From the NCBI RefSeq assembly GCF_009296265.1, contig NZ_WBJS01000001.1, forward strand, positions 372,001 to 436,000: a stretch of 64,000 nt of DNA, read 5' to 3'. The notes under the pieces were generated by a model. The model ran no database searches. It had not been told where the DNA came from and worked only from the letters and a program-made list of their open reading frames with translations. Source of the DNA: Thioclava sp. JE_KL1 (GTDB lineage: Bacteria; Pseudomonadota; Alphaproteobacteria; Rhodobacterales; Rhodobacteraceae). This document shows positions 52,915 to 61,392 of this stretch, in pieces; position 1 is the stretch's first letter, and each line of letters starts with the position of its first letter. The position numbers and the translations under genes are program-made.

Positions 52915-53919
52915 ATGCAGCAATTCTCACTTCTCGATCTGTCGCCCGTGCCCGAAGGCAAGACCGCAGCCGATGCGCTTGCGGGCACGGCCGATCTGGC
53001 CCGGATGGCCGAAGACGCGGGCTATCACCGCTTCTGGCTGGCCGAGCATCACAACATGCCCGGCATCGCGAGCGCCGCGACCTCGGTGCTGATCGGCCAT
53101 GTCGCCTCGGTGACCAAGACGATGCGCGTCGGCGCGGGCGGCATCATGCTGCCCAACCACGCGCCGCTGGTGATCGCCGAGCAGTTCGGCACGCTCGCCA
53201 CGCTCTATCCCGACCGGATCGACCTCGGTCTGGGCCGCGCGCCCGGCACCGATGGCGGCACCGCCCGCGCCCTGCGCCGCAACATGTCGCCCGAGGACAC
53301 CTTCCCCGCGGACGTGCAGGAGCTGCTCGCTTACTTCAGCGACGAGGCCGAGAATTTCCGGGTGCGCGCCATTCCGGGCGCAGGCACCCATGTGCCGATC
53401 TGGATCCTCGGCTCGAGCCTTTACGGCGCGCAGCTTGCCGCCTATCTCGGCCTGCCCTATGCCTTCGCGTCACATTTCGCGCCCGACATGCTGGGCGATG
53501 CGCTCGACATCTACCGCCGGAGCTTCCGCCCGTCGGCCTATCTCGACAAACCCTATGCGATGATGGCCGCCGGGGTGTTTGCCGCCGACACGGATGAGGA
53601 AGCGCAGTATCTGCGTTCGTCTCAGGTGCTGGCATTCGCGCGGCTGCGCTCGGGCATGCCCGGCAAGCTGCCTTACCCGGCCGAGGATCTGTCCGAGGTG
53701 CCGCCGCAGATGATGGTTCAGGTGCAGCGCGCGCTGTCCTGCTCGGCCACCGGCTCAAAGGACAAGGTGCGCGATGATCTGGCGCGCCTGATCGCGCAAT
53801 ACGAGCCTGACGAGATGATGGTGACCGGGATGATCCACGACGCGGATGCGCGTCAGAAGTCCTTCAAGATCGCCGCCGAGGTCCTGAGCGAATTTCGCGA
53901 GCAATCCGCCGCAGCCTGA
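52915..53919 (+). CDS. LLM class flavin-dependent oxidoreductase
   Basis: The 334-residue protein of the bacterial-luciferase-like family starts [15 protein letters not shown]. It has [15 protein letters not shown] near 36-50, [14 protein letters not shown] near 73-86, and [22 protein letters not shown] near 102-123, the marks of the SsuD/YhbW-type subgroup MsnO8. It uses FMNH2 and oxygen on an unknown substrate. GGAGG precedes the ATG by 5 bases. A bidirectional terminator follows. Confidence 0.92.
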   Translation: MQQFSLLDLSPVPEGKTAADALAGTADLARMAEDAGYHRFWLAEHHNMPGIASAATSVLIGHVASVTKTMRVGAGGIMLPNHAPLVIAEQFGTLATLYPDRIDLGLGRAPGTDGGTARALRRNMSPEDTFPADVQELLAYFSDEAENFRVRAIPGAGTHVPIWILGSSLYGAQLAAYLGLPYAFASHFAPDMLGDALDIYRRSFRPSAYLDKPYAMMAAGVFAADTDEEAQYLRSSQVLAFARLRSGMPGKLPYPAEDLSEVPPQMMVQVQRALSCSATGSKDKVRDDLARLIAQYEPDEMMVTGMIHDADARQKSFKIAAEVLSEFREQSAAA

Positions 53920-53944
53920 GGCACGGTTCGACACTCAGACATGC

Positions 53945-53975
53945 AAAGAGGCGGGCCCGAAAGCCCGCCTCTTTT
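53945..53975. terminator. Bidirectional terminator between the LLM oxidoreductase and TRAP operon
   Basis: AAAGAGGCGGGC pairs with GCCCGCCTCTTT around a 6-nt loop, flanked by A and T runs, so it works for both convergent units. Confidence 0.92.
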
Positions 53976-53994
53976 CGTTTCAATCCGTTCGGCT

Positions 53995-55320
53995 TCAGTG
54001 TCCGGTGATCGCCGGGAAGGCCACCAGCAGCCCCACCGCGAAGATCTGGATCGCGATGAAAGGCAGCAGCGAGCGGAAGATCTCGCCCAGAGAGATGTCC
54101 TTGGGTGCGACCGATTTCAGGTAGAACGCGGCTGGCCCGAAGGGCGGCGACAGGAAGCTCACCTGCATGTTCATCGCGAAGACCACGCCGAACCAGACCG
54201 GATCGTAGCCGAGGTCTTTCACGATCGGCACGAAGATCGGCATCGTCAGAAGCGCGATCCCCACCCAGTCGAGGAACATGCCGAGGAAGAACAGGATCGC
54301 CATCATCGTCAGGATCACGATGATCGGGGTGTCCGAGACGCCTTTCAGCAGCGACGAGACAAAGTCGATCCCGCCCATCAGGTTGAACACGCCGACCAGA
54401 GCCGATGCCCCGATACCGATCCAGACGATCATCCCGCAGGTCGCGAGCGTCTGCAGCGCGGCCCCTTTGAGCATCGAGAGCGTCAGCTCGCCCCGGATGA
54501 TGGTCGAGAGCATCACACCCGCCACACCGAGCGCCGAGGCCTCAGTGACCGAGGCGATCCCGCCATAGATCGAGCCCAGCACGAAACCGATCACCAGCAC
54601 CGGCAGGACGAGCCCCTTGAGCAGCTTGATCTTCTCGGACCACGGACGGTCGTCGGGCTCCGGCATGGGGGCCAGATCGGGGTTCAGCTTCACCCGGATG
54701 ATCACGAAGATCACGTAGAAGGCCGCGAGCATGAAGCCCGGAATGAAGGCCGAGGTAAACAGATCGCCGATGGAGACGTTTGCGGTCAGGCCGTAGATGA
54801 TGAGAACGATCGACGGCGGCACCATCGTGCCCAGCGAGCCGCCCGCGCAGATCACGCCGATGGCGAGCTTGCGGTCATAACCCTGACGGATCATCTGCGG
54901 CAGGGCCAGAAGACCCAGCAGCACGATCTCGCCGCCGATGATGCCCGACATCGCCGCGAGGATGACCGAGACGAAGATCGTCTGCACCGCCACCGCGCCG
55001 CGCATCCGACCGCCGACGAGTTTCATCGCCTCAAACAGATCGCGTGCGATGCCGGATCGGTCCAGAAGCGCCGCCATCATCACGAACATCGGCACCGAGA
55101 CGAAGACGAAGCTCGAGACGAAGGAATAGACGCGACTGGTGATCAGCGGCACCGCCATCGGCCCGAACCAGCCAAGCGCGAAGATTAGCGCGACGAGCAG
55201 CGTCACGAAGGCCAGCGGCATGCCGGTCAGCAGAAGACCGATGAGCAGCGCGAACAGCAGCACCGTACCGTAGCCGATGCCCAGCGCGGAGAGGTCGAAA
55301 CTCAGAAGATGTTCGATCAT
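53995..55320 (-). CDS. TRAP transporter large permease (DctM family), gluconate-linked cluster
   Basis: The 441-residue protein has about 12 membrane helices. It carries MSGIIGGEIVLLGLLALP near 126-143, the GSLGTMVPPSIVLIIYGLTANVSIGDL block near 161-187, and FVFVSVPMFVMMAALLDRSG near 72-91. It differs clearly from the DctM at 50073, so the two are not recent duplicates. It starts 4 bases inside the end of its dctQ partner. Confidence 0.92.
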   Translation of the reverse strand: MIEHLLSFDLSALGIGYGTVLLFALLIGLLLTGMPLAFVTLLVALIFALGWFGPMAVPLITSRVYSFVSSFVFVSVPMFVMMAALLDRSGIARDLFEAMKLVGGRMRGAVAVQTIFVSVILAAMSGIIGGEIVLLGLLALPQMIRQGYDRKLAIGVICAGGSLGTMVPPSIVLIIYGLTANVSIGDLFTSAFIPGFMLAAFYVIFVIIRVKLNPDLAPMPEPDDRPWSEKIKLLKGLVLPVLVIGFVLGSIYGGIASVTEASALGVAGVMLSTIIRGELTLSMLKGAALQTLATCGMIVWIGIGASALVGVFNLMGGIDFVSSLLKGVSDTPIIVILTMMAILFFLGMFLDWVGIALLTMPIFVPIVKDLGYDPVWFGVVFAMNMQVSFLSPPFGPAAFYLKSVAPKDISLGEIFRSLLPFIAIQIFAVGLLVAFPAITGH

Positions 55321-55928
55321 TTACCCGCCTCCGATGCGAAGGCGCCGCGCAGGTAGTTCACCGCCATGATGATGAATTGCACAACCATGAGGCAGAGCAC
55401 CACGAGAAGGAAAATCTTGAGATAGGCCGGGAATGGCGGATCCCAGGCGCTGCCCGAGGTCTCGAAATGGACATCGCCACCGGGGCGGAAGGTCGCCTTC
55501 ATCACCATGCCGTAGGCGGCCCAGGCGAAGAAGCCGGCCGCGAAGAGGCAGATCAGCGAGATGATCGCGTCGAGGATGCGCTTCGCCCGGCCGGTGACCA
55601 TGTCGTAGATCAGCACGACGCGGATATGGCTGTTGCGCACGACGCAGTAGAGCCCGCCATAGACGAAGGCCATCGCGCAGAGGAAGATCGTCGTCTCATG
55701 CGCCCAGATCGTCGGGCTGTCGAAGCCGTAGCGCAGCACGACTTCGTTCAGCAGGATCAGCGCGGAGGCGATGATGCCGAGCGCGAAGACGATGCCCACC
55801 GCGTTGATCGCGCGGCCGAGGATGCCCGCCTCGGGGATGGTCGCCGCCTCGTCCTCGTTTTGCACCGGTTCCGGCGTGTGCGGATCATGTGCGGGGTGAT
55901 CCACCCCGTTATTCTCGGGTTGTGACAT
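55317..55928 (-). CDS. TRAP transporter small permease (DctQ family), gluconate-linked cluster
   Basis: The 203-residue protein has an acidic cytosolic N-tail of about 38 residues, longer than usual for the family. Four membrane helices follow (about 40-60, 79-99, 118-140 and 165-186), with the family block CVVRNSHIRVVLI near 93-105. The stop overlaps the start of the large permease by 4 bases. Confidence 0.9.
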   Translation of the reverse strand: MSQPENNGVDHPAHDPHTPEPVQNEDEAATIPEAGILGRAINAVGIVFALGIIASALILLNEVVLRYGFDSPTIWAHETTIFLCAMAFVYGGLYCVVRNSHIRVVLIYDMVTGRAKRILDAIISLICLFAAGFFAWAAYGMVMKATFRPGGDVHFETSGSAWDPPFPAYLKIFLLVVLCLMVVQFIIMAVNYLRGAFASEAGK

Positions 55929-55963
55929 TGCAAAAACCGCTGCTGTCAGGAAACTGGAAAAGA

Positions 55964-55989
55964 TGCGGGGCCGCGATCGCAGCCCCGCA
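55964..55989 (-). terminator. Hairpin between dctP and dctQ of the gluconate-linked cluster
   Basis: TGCGGGGC and GCCCCGCA enclose 10 nt. It lies 16 bases beyond the dctP stop in the direction of transcription. No T-tract is seen, so it likely stabilises the dctP message. Confidence 0.65.
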
Positions 55990-56005
55990 CCGATAGGATA
56001 TCAGA

Positions 56006-57025
56006 TCAGAGAAGGTTGTTCTTCTTCAGGTAGTCGGTCAGGACGTCATAGACGTGCTGCGCCTTGTCCGACTTCTTGGCAACCTTTTCCCACTGGGTAA
56101 TCGCGATGCGGCGGAACTTGGCGCGCTCTTCATCCGACCAGTCGTGGATGTGGATCTTGCCGCCTTCTTCAGCCTTGGCCACGGCCTTCTTGTCGGCCGC
56201 TGCGAGATCGCTGACTTCCTTGCCCGCGAATTGCTTCACCGACTCTTCGAAGGCTTTCTGCAGCTCGGGCGAGAGCGACTCCCATTCCTTCTTGTTCATT
56301 GCGACGCCCACGAGCGGCATCGAGTGGAAGCCCGGATAGACCGGGTTCGGCGCGATGTCGTTGAGGCCCTGCGCCTGGTTGGTCGAGAACACGGTGTAGT
56401 CGGCCGCGTCGATCACGCCCTTGTCGAGCGCGGTGTAGACTTCCGACCCCGGCAGGTTCACCGGAGCAGCACCCGCCGCCGCGAAGACGTCCTGCACGAG
56501 GCCTTCCGGCGCGCGCATCTTCAGACCCTTCAGGTCCGCCACGCCGTCGAGCGGCACTTTCGAGACGAGCGACTCGAGGCCCGTCGTGGTCGAGCCGACG
56601 TAATGCACGCCATAGGGTTCGAACAGGTCGTTCGCGAGTTGCTGGCCACCGCCATTGTTCATGAAGTCGAGCAGCTGATCGGTGCTCGACCATGCGCCGA
56701 CCGGGTTACCCAGCAGCGAGAAGGCCGGGTCTTTCCCCGCGAAATAGGAGATGTCGGTGACGATGCCGTCGATGATGCCGGCGCCGGTGGCGTCGAGCGT
56801 CTCGTTGTGCTCGACGACGGAGCCCACGGGCATCATCTCGACCTGAATCTGGTTGTCGGTGCGCTCCGCGAGGTCCTTCGCCCAGTTCTGCTGCAGTTCG
56901 AAGTTCGGGTTACCCGCCGGGTCCGAGCTTTGGAACTTGTACTTGTGGGTTTCGGCATTTGCAGCGCTGGCCAGCGCCACGACGGCGACGCTCGCGAGGG
57001 CGATTTTACGGATCGGTTTCGTCAT
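56006..57025 (-). CDS. TRAP transporter solute-binding protein (DctP family), gluconate-linked cluster
   Basis: The 339-residue protein has a Sec signal (about 1-24, SAANAE) and DctP motifs: FELQQNWAKDLAERTDNQIQ near 42-61, LKGLKMRAPEGLVQDVFAAA near 165-184 with the binding Arg, and ALDKGVIDAADYTVFSTNQA near 199-218. The neighbours gntK and a LacI regulator suggest gluconate or another sugar acid as the ligand, which is inference. It is the first TRAP gene in this operon, and gntK lies 24 bases upstream. Confidence 0.92.
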   Translation of the reverse strand: MTKPIRKIALASVAVVALASAANAETHKYKFQSSDPAGNPNFELQQNWAKDLAERTDNQIQVEMMPVGSVVEHNETLDATGAGIIDGIVTDISYFAGKDPAFSLLGNPVGAWSSTDQLLDFMNNGGGQQLANDLFEPYGVHYVGSTTTGLESLVSKVPLDGVADLKGLKMRAPEGLVQDVFAAAGAAPVNLPGSEVYTALDKGVIDAADYTVFSTNQAQGLNDIAPNPVYPGFHSMPLVGVAMNKKEWESLSPELQKAFEESVKQFAGKEVSDLAAADKKAVAKAEEGGKIHIHDWSDEERAKFRRIAITQWEKVAKKSDKAQHVYDVLTDYLKKNNLL

Positions 57026-57049
57026 GGTGTCCTCCCTTAAAAGACGAAA

Positions 57050-57586
57050 TCAAACTTGAGGAGCCGTGAGGCCCCAGGCGTTCAATATCTGCGCACAAAG
57101 CGCCTCGGGCGCTTCGCGGATATCGCAGCTCAGCGGAGCCTCGTCGGGCCCCGGCATTTCCAGATCGGCCAGCTGACTGTCGAGCAGCGCGATCGGCATA
57201 TAGTGGTTTTCCCGCGCGGCCATCCGCTCGGCGATCAGGTCGCGCGGCCCGGTGAGATGCGCGAGATGCATCACGCCGAGACTCTGGCGCAGGCGGTCCC
57301 GGTACGAGTGCTTGAGCGCCGAACAGGCGAAAACGACCGTCCTGCCGTCGCGCCCCGCCTCGATCACGCCCTTCGCCACGAGGTCGAGCCAGTCCCAGCG
57401 CATCTCGTCATTGAGCGGCAGACCGGCGGCCATATGCGCAACATTCTCGGGCGGATGGAAATCGTCAGCATCGAGGAACACGCCGTCCACCGCTTGAGCC
57501 ACGCGCTGCGCCACCGTCGTCTTGCCGGTGCCGCAAACGCCCATCACAAGGACCGGTGTCGCGTTCGCATTGCTGCTGTTTACCAT
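57050..57586 (-). CDS. gntK: Gluconokinase (GntK)
   Basis: The 178-residue kinase phosphorylates D-gluconate to 6-phosphogluconate for the pentose-phosphate or Entner-Doudoroff pathway. It has the P-loop GVCGTGKTT at 16-24, LDADDFHPPENVAHMAAGLPLND near 37-59 (family Asp and His), and FACSALKHSYRDRLR near 84-98. It is divergent from the LacI regulator and is the first gene of the gntK-dctP-dctQ-dctM unit. Confidence 0.94.
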   Translation of the reverse strand: MVNSSNANATPVLVMGVCGTGKTTVAQRVAQAVDGVFLDADDFHPPENVAHMAAGLPLNDEMRWDWLDLVAKGVIEAGRDGRTVVFACSALKHSYRDRLRQSLGVMHLAHLTGPRDLIAERMAARENHYMPIALLDSQLADLEMPGPDEAPLSCDIREAPEALCAQILNAWGLTAPQV

Positions 57587-57630
57587 CTTGCCTTACCGGG
57601 TTCGCAGGTGTTTCTTGGACACAGAGGCGT

Positions 57631-57648
57631 AATGTAAGCGGTTACATT
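57631..57648. promoter_or_regulatory. LacI-family operator between gntK and the regulator gene
   Basis: AATGTAAGCGGTTACATT has two arms AATGTAA and TTACATT that are exact complements around GCGG. This is the form of LacI/GalR operators. It lies almost midway between the two ATGs (45 and 47 bases away). It overlaps the likely -35 (TTACAT, 57642) of the regulator promoter, whose -10 may be TAAAAA at 57664, so repression of both directions is expected. Confidence 0.8.
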
Positions 57649-57694
57649 CGTCAATCGCCCTTTTAAAAAAGGGGTGCGACCACGGGGAGGGGCA

Positions 57695-58717
57695 ATGAAT
57701 AAAAACAATGTAAACAAATCAGTTACGATGCGCGACGTCGCCGATCATGTCGGTGTAAGCGTTGCCACTGTTTCGCGCACCCTGCGCAATCCCGAGGTCG
57801 TCTCGCCGGCGGTGCGGGACAAAATCGCCGCCGCAATCGAATCGCTCGGCTACCTGCCGGACCCTGCGGCCCGCGCCCTCGCGTCGACACGGTCGGACAT
57901 TATCGGGGTGATCCTGCCCTCGGTGTCGAACAACGTCTTCGCCGATGTGATGGATGGGATCTATTCCGCGGTCGAGGGCACGCATCATTCGGTCCAGCTC
58001 GGCTATTCGCGCTACGCGCCGCTGTCGGAAGAGAACCTGATCCGCGTCTTCCTGCGCCAGCGCCCCGCCGGGCTGATCGTGGCTGGGATCGACCAGACCG
58101 AGGCCGCGCAGGCGCTGTTGCGCGAGGCGGGCTGCCCGGTGGTGCAGATCATGGAGACCGGCAGCACCCCCTATGACCGCATGATTGGATTCTCGCATTA
58201 CGATGCCGCCCGCGCCGCCACCGCGCATCTGATCGCGCAGGGCTATCGCCGCCCCGGTTTCTTGGGCGCGCGGATGGATCCGCGCACGCAGCGCCGTCTG
58301 CATGGGTTCCGCGACGAGCTGCGTGCGCATGGCATCGAGGAAGGCAAGCGCATCCAGACGACCACCCGCCCCTCCTCTGTGACGCTGGGCAGTCATCTCC
58401 TCGCGCAGCTGATGGATCTCGCCCCCGAGACCGACGCGATCTTCTGCATCAATGATGACCTCGCTCTGGGGGCGATGTTCGAAGCTCAGCGCCGCAACCT
58501 GCGCATTCCCGACGATCTGGGCATCTGCGGGTTCAACGACATGGAGATGATGGCCGCCGCCGAGCCGTCGATCTCCTCGGTGCGCACGTTCCGCCGCGAA
58601 ATGGGCGAAGGCGCGGTGCAACTGATCCTAGATGCGCTATCGGGCAGCGCCACGCAGGAGAAGATCGTCGACCTCGGCTTCCAGGTCATACAACGTCGAT
58701 CCACGCGCGGACACTAA
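57695..58717 (+). CDS. gntR: LacI-family transcriptional regulator (GntR type)
   Basis: The 340-residue repressor has the LacI helix-turn-helix TMRDVADHVGVSVATVSRTL near 11-30, the hinge helix PDPAARALASTR near 54-65, and a periplasmic-binding-like sensor domain with ICGFNDMEMMAAAEPSISSV near 269-288. It is divergent to gntK, and the palindrome at 57631-57648 is its likely site. The effector is probably gluconate or 6-phosphogluconate. The ATG at 57695 has GGGGAGG upstream; the frame start at 57674 is a GTG with no site. Confidence 0.92.
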   Translation: MNKNNVNKSVTMRDVADHVGVSVATVSRTLRNPEVVSPAVRDKIAAAIESLGYLPDPAARALASTRSDIIGVILPSVSNNVFADVMDGIYSAVEGTHHSVQLGYSRYAPLSEENLIRVFLRQRPAGLIVAGIDQTEAAQALLREAGCPVVQIMETGSTPYDRMIGFSHYDAARAATAHLIAQGYRRPGFLGARMDPRTQRRLHGFRDELRAHGIEEGKRIQTTTRPSSVTLGSHLLAQLMDLAPETDAIFCINDDLALGAMFEAQRRNLRIPDDLGICGFNDMEMMAAAEPSISSVRTFRREMGEGAVQLILDALSGSATQEKIVDLGFQVIQRRSTRGH

Positions 58718-58755
58718 GCGGGCTGATGGCGCTGACCGCCTCGACCCCTGATTAA

Positions 58756-58875
58756 GGAATACTCTGGAGTTCGGTCGTTCTCCTCGCCCTCGTGGCGGTT
58801 GCGACCTATCTCGGAATCGAGCGGGTCGAGCGCGTGGTGCTGCGCCGCTACGGGGCCAAGCAACGCGCCAGATAA
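58756..58875 (+). pseudogene. 3' remnant of an ABC transporter permease-like gene
   Basis: Between the regulator and the glycosyltransferase a frame opens after a TAA (58753-58755) and runs to a TAA at 58873-58875 without a usable ATG. It encodes GILWSSVVLLALVAVATYLG and then ERVERVVLRRYGAKQRAR. A hydrophobic helix followed by an Arg-rich tail is the usual end of NitT/TauT-type ABC permeases. The rest of such a gene is absent, so this looks like a deletion scar. A GTG could give a 26-residue peptide, which is less likely. Confidence 0.45.
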
Positions 58876-58893
58876 GATCGGGAGAGACATGAC

Positions 58894-59934
58894 ATGACGC
58901 CAGCCGTTTTCGCCATTCCGGGCGACATCACGCAACTGACCGGCGGGTTCATCTACGAGCGCAAGCTGCTCGAGGCGCTGCGGGCCGGGGGTCACCGCGT
59001 GGAGCATCTGGAACTGCCGCCCGGCTTCCCCGATGCAACGCCCGAGGAGACCAAGACCGCGCGCCGTCAACTGACCGCCATTCCCACGGATGTGCCGGTG
59101 ATCATCGACGGGCTGGTCTTCGGCTCGATCGACCCGGAGGTGCTCGACGCGATGTCCGCGCCCGTGGTGGCGATGCTGCACCATCCGTTGGGGCTCGAGA
59201 CCGGGCTTACCGAGGACCGCGCGCAGCACTTGCTGACACGGGAGGCGGAGAACCTGCGCCGCGCTGCCCATGTCGTCGTGCCGAGCCCGCATACCAACGC
59301 CATTCTACAAAAGGAGTTCGGCGTCGCCCCGGAGCGGATTTCGATCGCGCTGCCGGGCTTCGACCGTCCGCCGGTGGTCGAAGAAACGAAACCCGCCCCG
59401 CCGCTGATCCTCGCGGTCGGGCTATTGGCGCCGCGCAAGGGCCATGACGTGCTGATCGACGCCTTGGCCGAGATCGCCGATCTGGACTGGCGCGCGCAGA
59501 TCGTGGGCAGCGCGCTGGACCCGGAGGTCGCCGATGCGCTCGCGGCGCGGATTGCACGACTCGGGCTGAGCGAGCGCGTGCAGCTTGCCGGACGGATGGA
59601 GCGCGACGCTCTGAATGCAGCCTATAGCGAAGCCTCTATCTTTGCGCTTGCCACGCGCTACGAGGGCTACGGGATCGTCTTCGGCGAGGCGATGCTGCAC
59701 GGGCTGCCTATCGTGACCTGCCGCACGGGCGCGGTGCCCGACACGGTGCCGCCCGATGCCGGGATTCTCGTTCCGGTGGATGCGCATCTCGACTTCGCGG
59801 AGGCGCTGCGGCAGCTTCTCCAAGACGCAGATCTGCGGGAGCGAATGGGCGCGGCCTCGGCGGTGGCGGGCACCGCCCTGCCGGATTGGCGCGACACTGC
59901 GGCGATCATGGGCGCGGTGCTCGACAGCCTCTGA
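58894..59934 (+). CDS. Glycosyltransferase family 4 protein
   Basis: The 346-residue enzyme has the GT-B fold. The N-domain starts FAIPGDITQLTGGFIYERKLL (about 6-26) with the donor/acceptor glycine loop, and AMLHHPLG lies near 93-100. The C-domain has LAVGLLAPRKGHDVLIDAL near 170-188 and the donor-binding ATRYEGYGIVFGEAMLHGLPIV near 250-271, with the E-x7-E motif of GT4. The donor and acceptor are not readable. GGGAGAGACATGAC precedes the ATG. No neighbouring sugar genes give a pathway. Confidence 0.9.
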   Translation: MTPAVFAIPGDITQLTGGFIYERKLLEALRAGGHRVEHLELPPGFPDATPEETKTARRQLTAIPTDVPVIIDGLVFGSIDPEVLDAMSAPVVAMLHHPLGLETGLTEDRAQHLLTREAENLRRAAHVVVPSPHTNAILQKEFGVAPERISIALPGFDRPPVVEETKPAPPLILAVGLLAPRKGHDVLIDALAEIADLDWRAQIVGSALDPEVADALAARIARLGLSERVQLAGRMERDALNAAYSEASIFALATRYEGYGIVFGEAMLHGLPIVTCRTGAVPDTVPPDAGILVPVDAHLDFAEALRQLLQDADLRERMGAASAVAGTALPDWRDTAAIMGAVLDSL

Positions 59935-60042
59935 GCGGAACGAAAACCGGGCGGCCTCGCCTCTTCCCTCCGGGCGCGCGAATTCACGGATCGCGCCTTC
60001 GGTTCCGACACGATTTTTTGCCCTATGTGATTGATCCTAAAA

Positions 60043-60067
60043 GGAACGTTGAGCGTGCGAGGCCGTT
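60043..60067 (+). promoter_or_regulatory. Candidate EcfG-type promoter of the SYLF gene
   Basis: GGAAC (60043-60047), 16 nt, CGTT (60064-60067): an exact match to the general-stress consensus, 31 bases before the ATG at 60099. The upstream TGATCC at 60033-60038 lacks a matching -10 at 18 nt. Confidence 0.55.
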
Positions 60068-60098
60068 TCATTTTCGTAATTTCAAAAGGAGGCATCTC

Positions 60099-60674
60099 AT
60101 GAAATCCAAGACCCGCACCCTCACCGCTGGTATCGCCGCAACCTTGATGGGCACGATGGCGCTCGCTGCATCGCCCGCCAATGCGATGGACCACGCGAAA
60201 GGCGTCAAGCCGCGTCCGGATCTCGACAAGCACGTGGCCGCTGCGCTTCAGCAATGCGCCAGCCTCCAGGAGACCTGCCAGCAAGTCGCGACCAATTCCG
60301 CAGCCGTTCTGGTCTTCCCCGAAGTGACCACGGTCGACCTCGGCATCGGCGGTTCGGGCGGCTCTGGCGCGCTGATCGAGAACGGTAAGGTTCAGGGCTA
60401 TTACGACATCGGCAAGGCCTCGGTCGGCCTCCAGCTCGGCGCCAAGCAGGCGAGCCAGATCTACGTCTTCCCGACCAAGAAATCGGTCAGCGAAGTGCAG
60501 AATGGCGGCGAATGGCATGTCGGCGCGGGCGCGGGCATCACCGTGGTCAACGCCAATGCGACCGCGAATGTCGAGAGCGGCAAGCCGCGCGTCTATGTCT
60601 TCGACAGCTCGGGCCTGAACGGCGGCGCAAAGGTCAGCACGCTGCGCATCTGGAAAGACGGCGACAACAGCTGA
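60099..60674 (+). CDS. SYLF/YSC84-like lipid-binding domain protein, secreted
   Basis: The 191-residue protein has a Sec signal (about 1-29, SPANAMD) and a SYLF-type domain: AAVLVFPEVTTVDLGIGGSGGSG near 68-90 and GYYDIGKASVGLQLGAKQASQIYVF near 98-122. SYLF domains bind phosphoinositides or other lipids; bacterial members are periplasmic or outer-membrane associated, with unclear function. AAAGGAGG precedes the ATG by 6 bases. A strong terminator closes the gene, so it is a single transcription unit with a stress-type promoter. Confidence 0.88.
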   Translation: MKSKTRTLTAGIAATLMGTMALAASPANAMDHAKGVKPRPDLDKHVAAALQQCASLQETCQQVATNSAAVLVFPEVTTVDLGIGGSGGSGALIENGKVQGYYDIGKASVGLQLGAKQASQIYVFPTKKSVSEVQNGGEWHVGAGAGITVVNANATANVESGKPRVYVFDSSGLNGGAKVSTLRIWKDGDNS

Positions 60675-60714
60675 TCGCAGGCGTCTTCCCCGTATGGGGG
60701 AGGCCCGCGATGAG

Positions 60715-60751
60715 AAAGGCCCCGGGGTTCGCTTCACCCCCGGGGCCTTTT
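60715..60751. terminator. Terminator after the SYLF gene
   Basis: AAAGGCCCCGGGG and CCCCGGGGCCTTT enclose 10 nt, with TTTT and AAA flanks. It works for both the SYLF gene and the convergent dsbA end. Confidence 0.9.
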
Positions 60752-60777
60752 GTTTGTCCGGCGAAGTCGCGCGCGGC

Positions 60778-61392
60778 TCAGGCCTGGCGCGCGTCGCTGA
60801 TCGCCTTGCGCAGGGTGTCGGCATCGACCGCGCCGGGATAAACGTCGCGCCCGACGATATAGGCGGGCGTGCCACGCAGGCCGATCGCCACCGCCTGCGC
60901 ATCATTGCGCGAGAGCAGCGCGTCGATCTCCTTGCGGTTGGCCTTGTAGCCCGCCATCGCCTTGTCCGGATCGACACCGGCTTCGGAGAGCGTCTTCTCG
61001 ATCAGGTCGTTCGACAGCTTTCCTTGCGTCGCCATCAGCGCCTCGAGGCCCGCTTCGTATTTGCCCATGCTCTGCGCGCCCAGCACGAGTTGCGAGGCGT
61101 AGACCGAAGGCGCGCCGAAGATCGGCCAATCCTTCATCACGACGCGCAGATTGCCGTCTTCCTTCGTCACCTTCTCGACCACCGGATGGTTCGATTTGCA
61201 GTAGGGACACTGGTAGTCGAAATACTCGACCAGCGTGATGTCGCCATCCGGGTTGCCAAGCGCGGGCGCTTTGGGGTCGTGGAACACGGCTTCGGGCGAA
61301 ATGTCGGCCTGCGCGAGGCTCGCCGTCGGCAGGATCAGCGTGGAGCCCGCGGCAACGCCTGCGAGGGTGAGGAAATTCCGGCGATCGATCAT
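60778..61392 (-). CDS. DsbA-family thiol:disulfide oxidoreductase
   Basis: The 204-residue periplasmic protein has the signal DRRNFLTLAGVAAG with a twin-arginine start (about 3-16), a thioredoxin fold with the active site CPYC near 62-65, and a cis-Pro loop GTPAY near 174-178. It resembles the DsbA/Com1 type that oxidises or isomerises disulfides. Its ATG overlaps the L,D-transpeptidase stop by 4 bases and it is the third gene of the dsbD operon. Confidence 0.92.
   Translation of the reverse strand: MIDRRNFLTLAGVAAGSTLILPTASLAQADISPEAVFHDPKAPALGNPDGDITLVEYFDYQCPYCKSNHPVVEKVTKEDGNLRVVMKDWPIFGAPSVYASQLVLGAQSMGKYEAGLEALMATQGKLSNDLIEKTLSEAGVDPDKAMAGYKANRKEIDALLSRNDAQAVAIGLRGTPAYIVGRDVYPGAVDADTLRKAISDARQA

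Noticed and set aside
58843-58893. An independent small gene before the glycosyltransferase
   Set aside because: There is only a GTG start with no ribosome site and the product resembles a permease end, so a remnant is more likely.
60033-60059. TGATCC upstream of the SYLF gene as a sigma-E site
   Set aside because: Eighteen bases on there is TGC and not TAA; the GGAAC/CGTT pair fits better.
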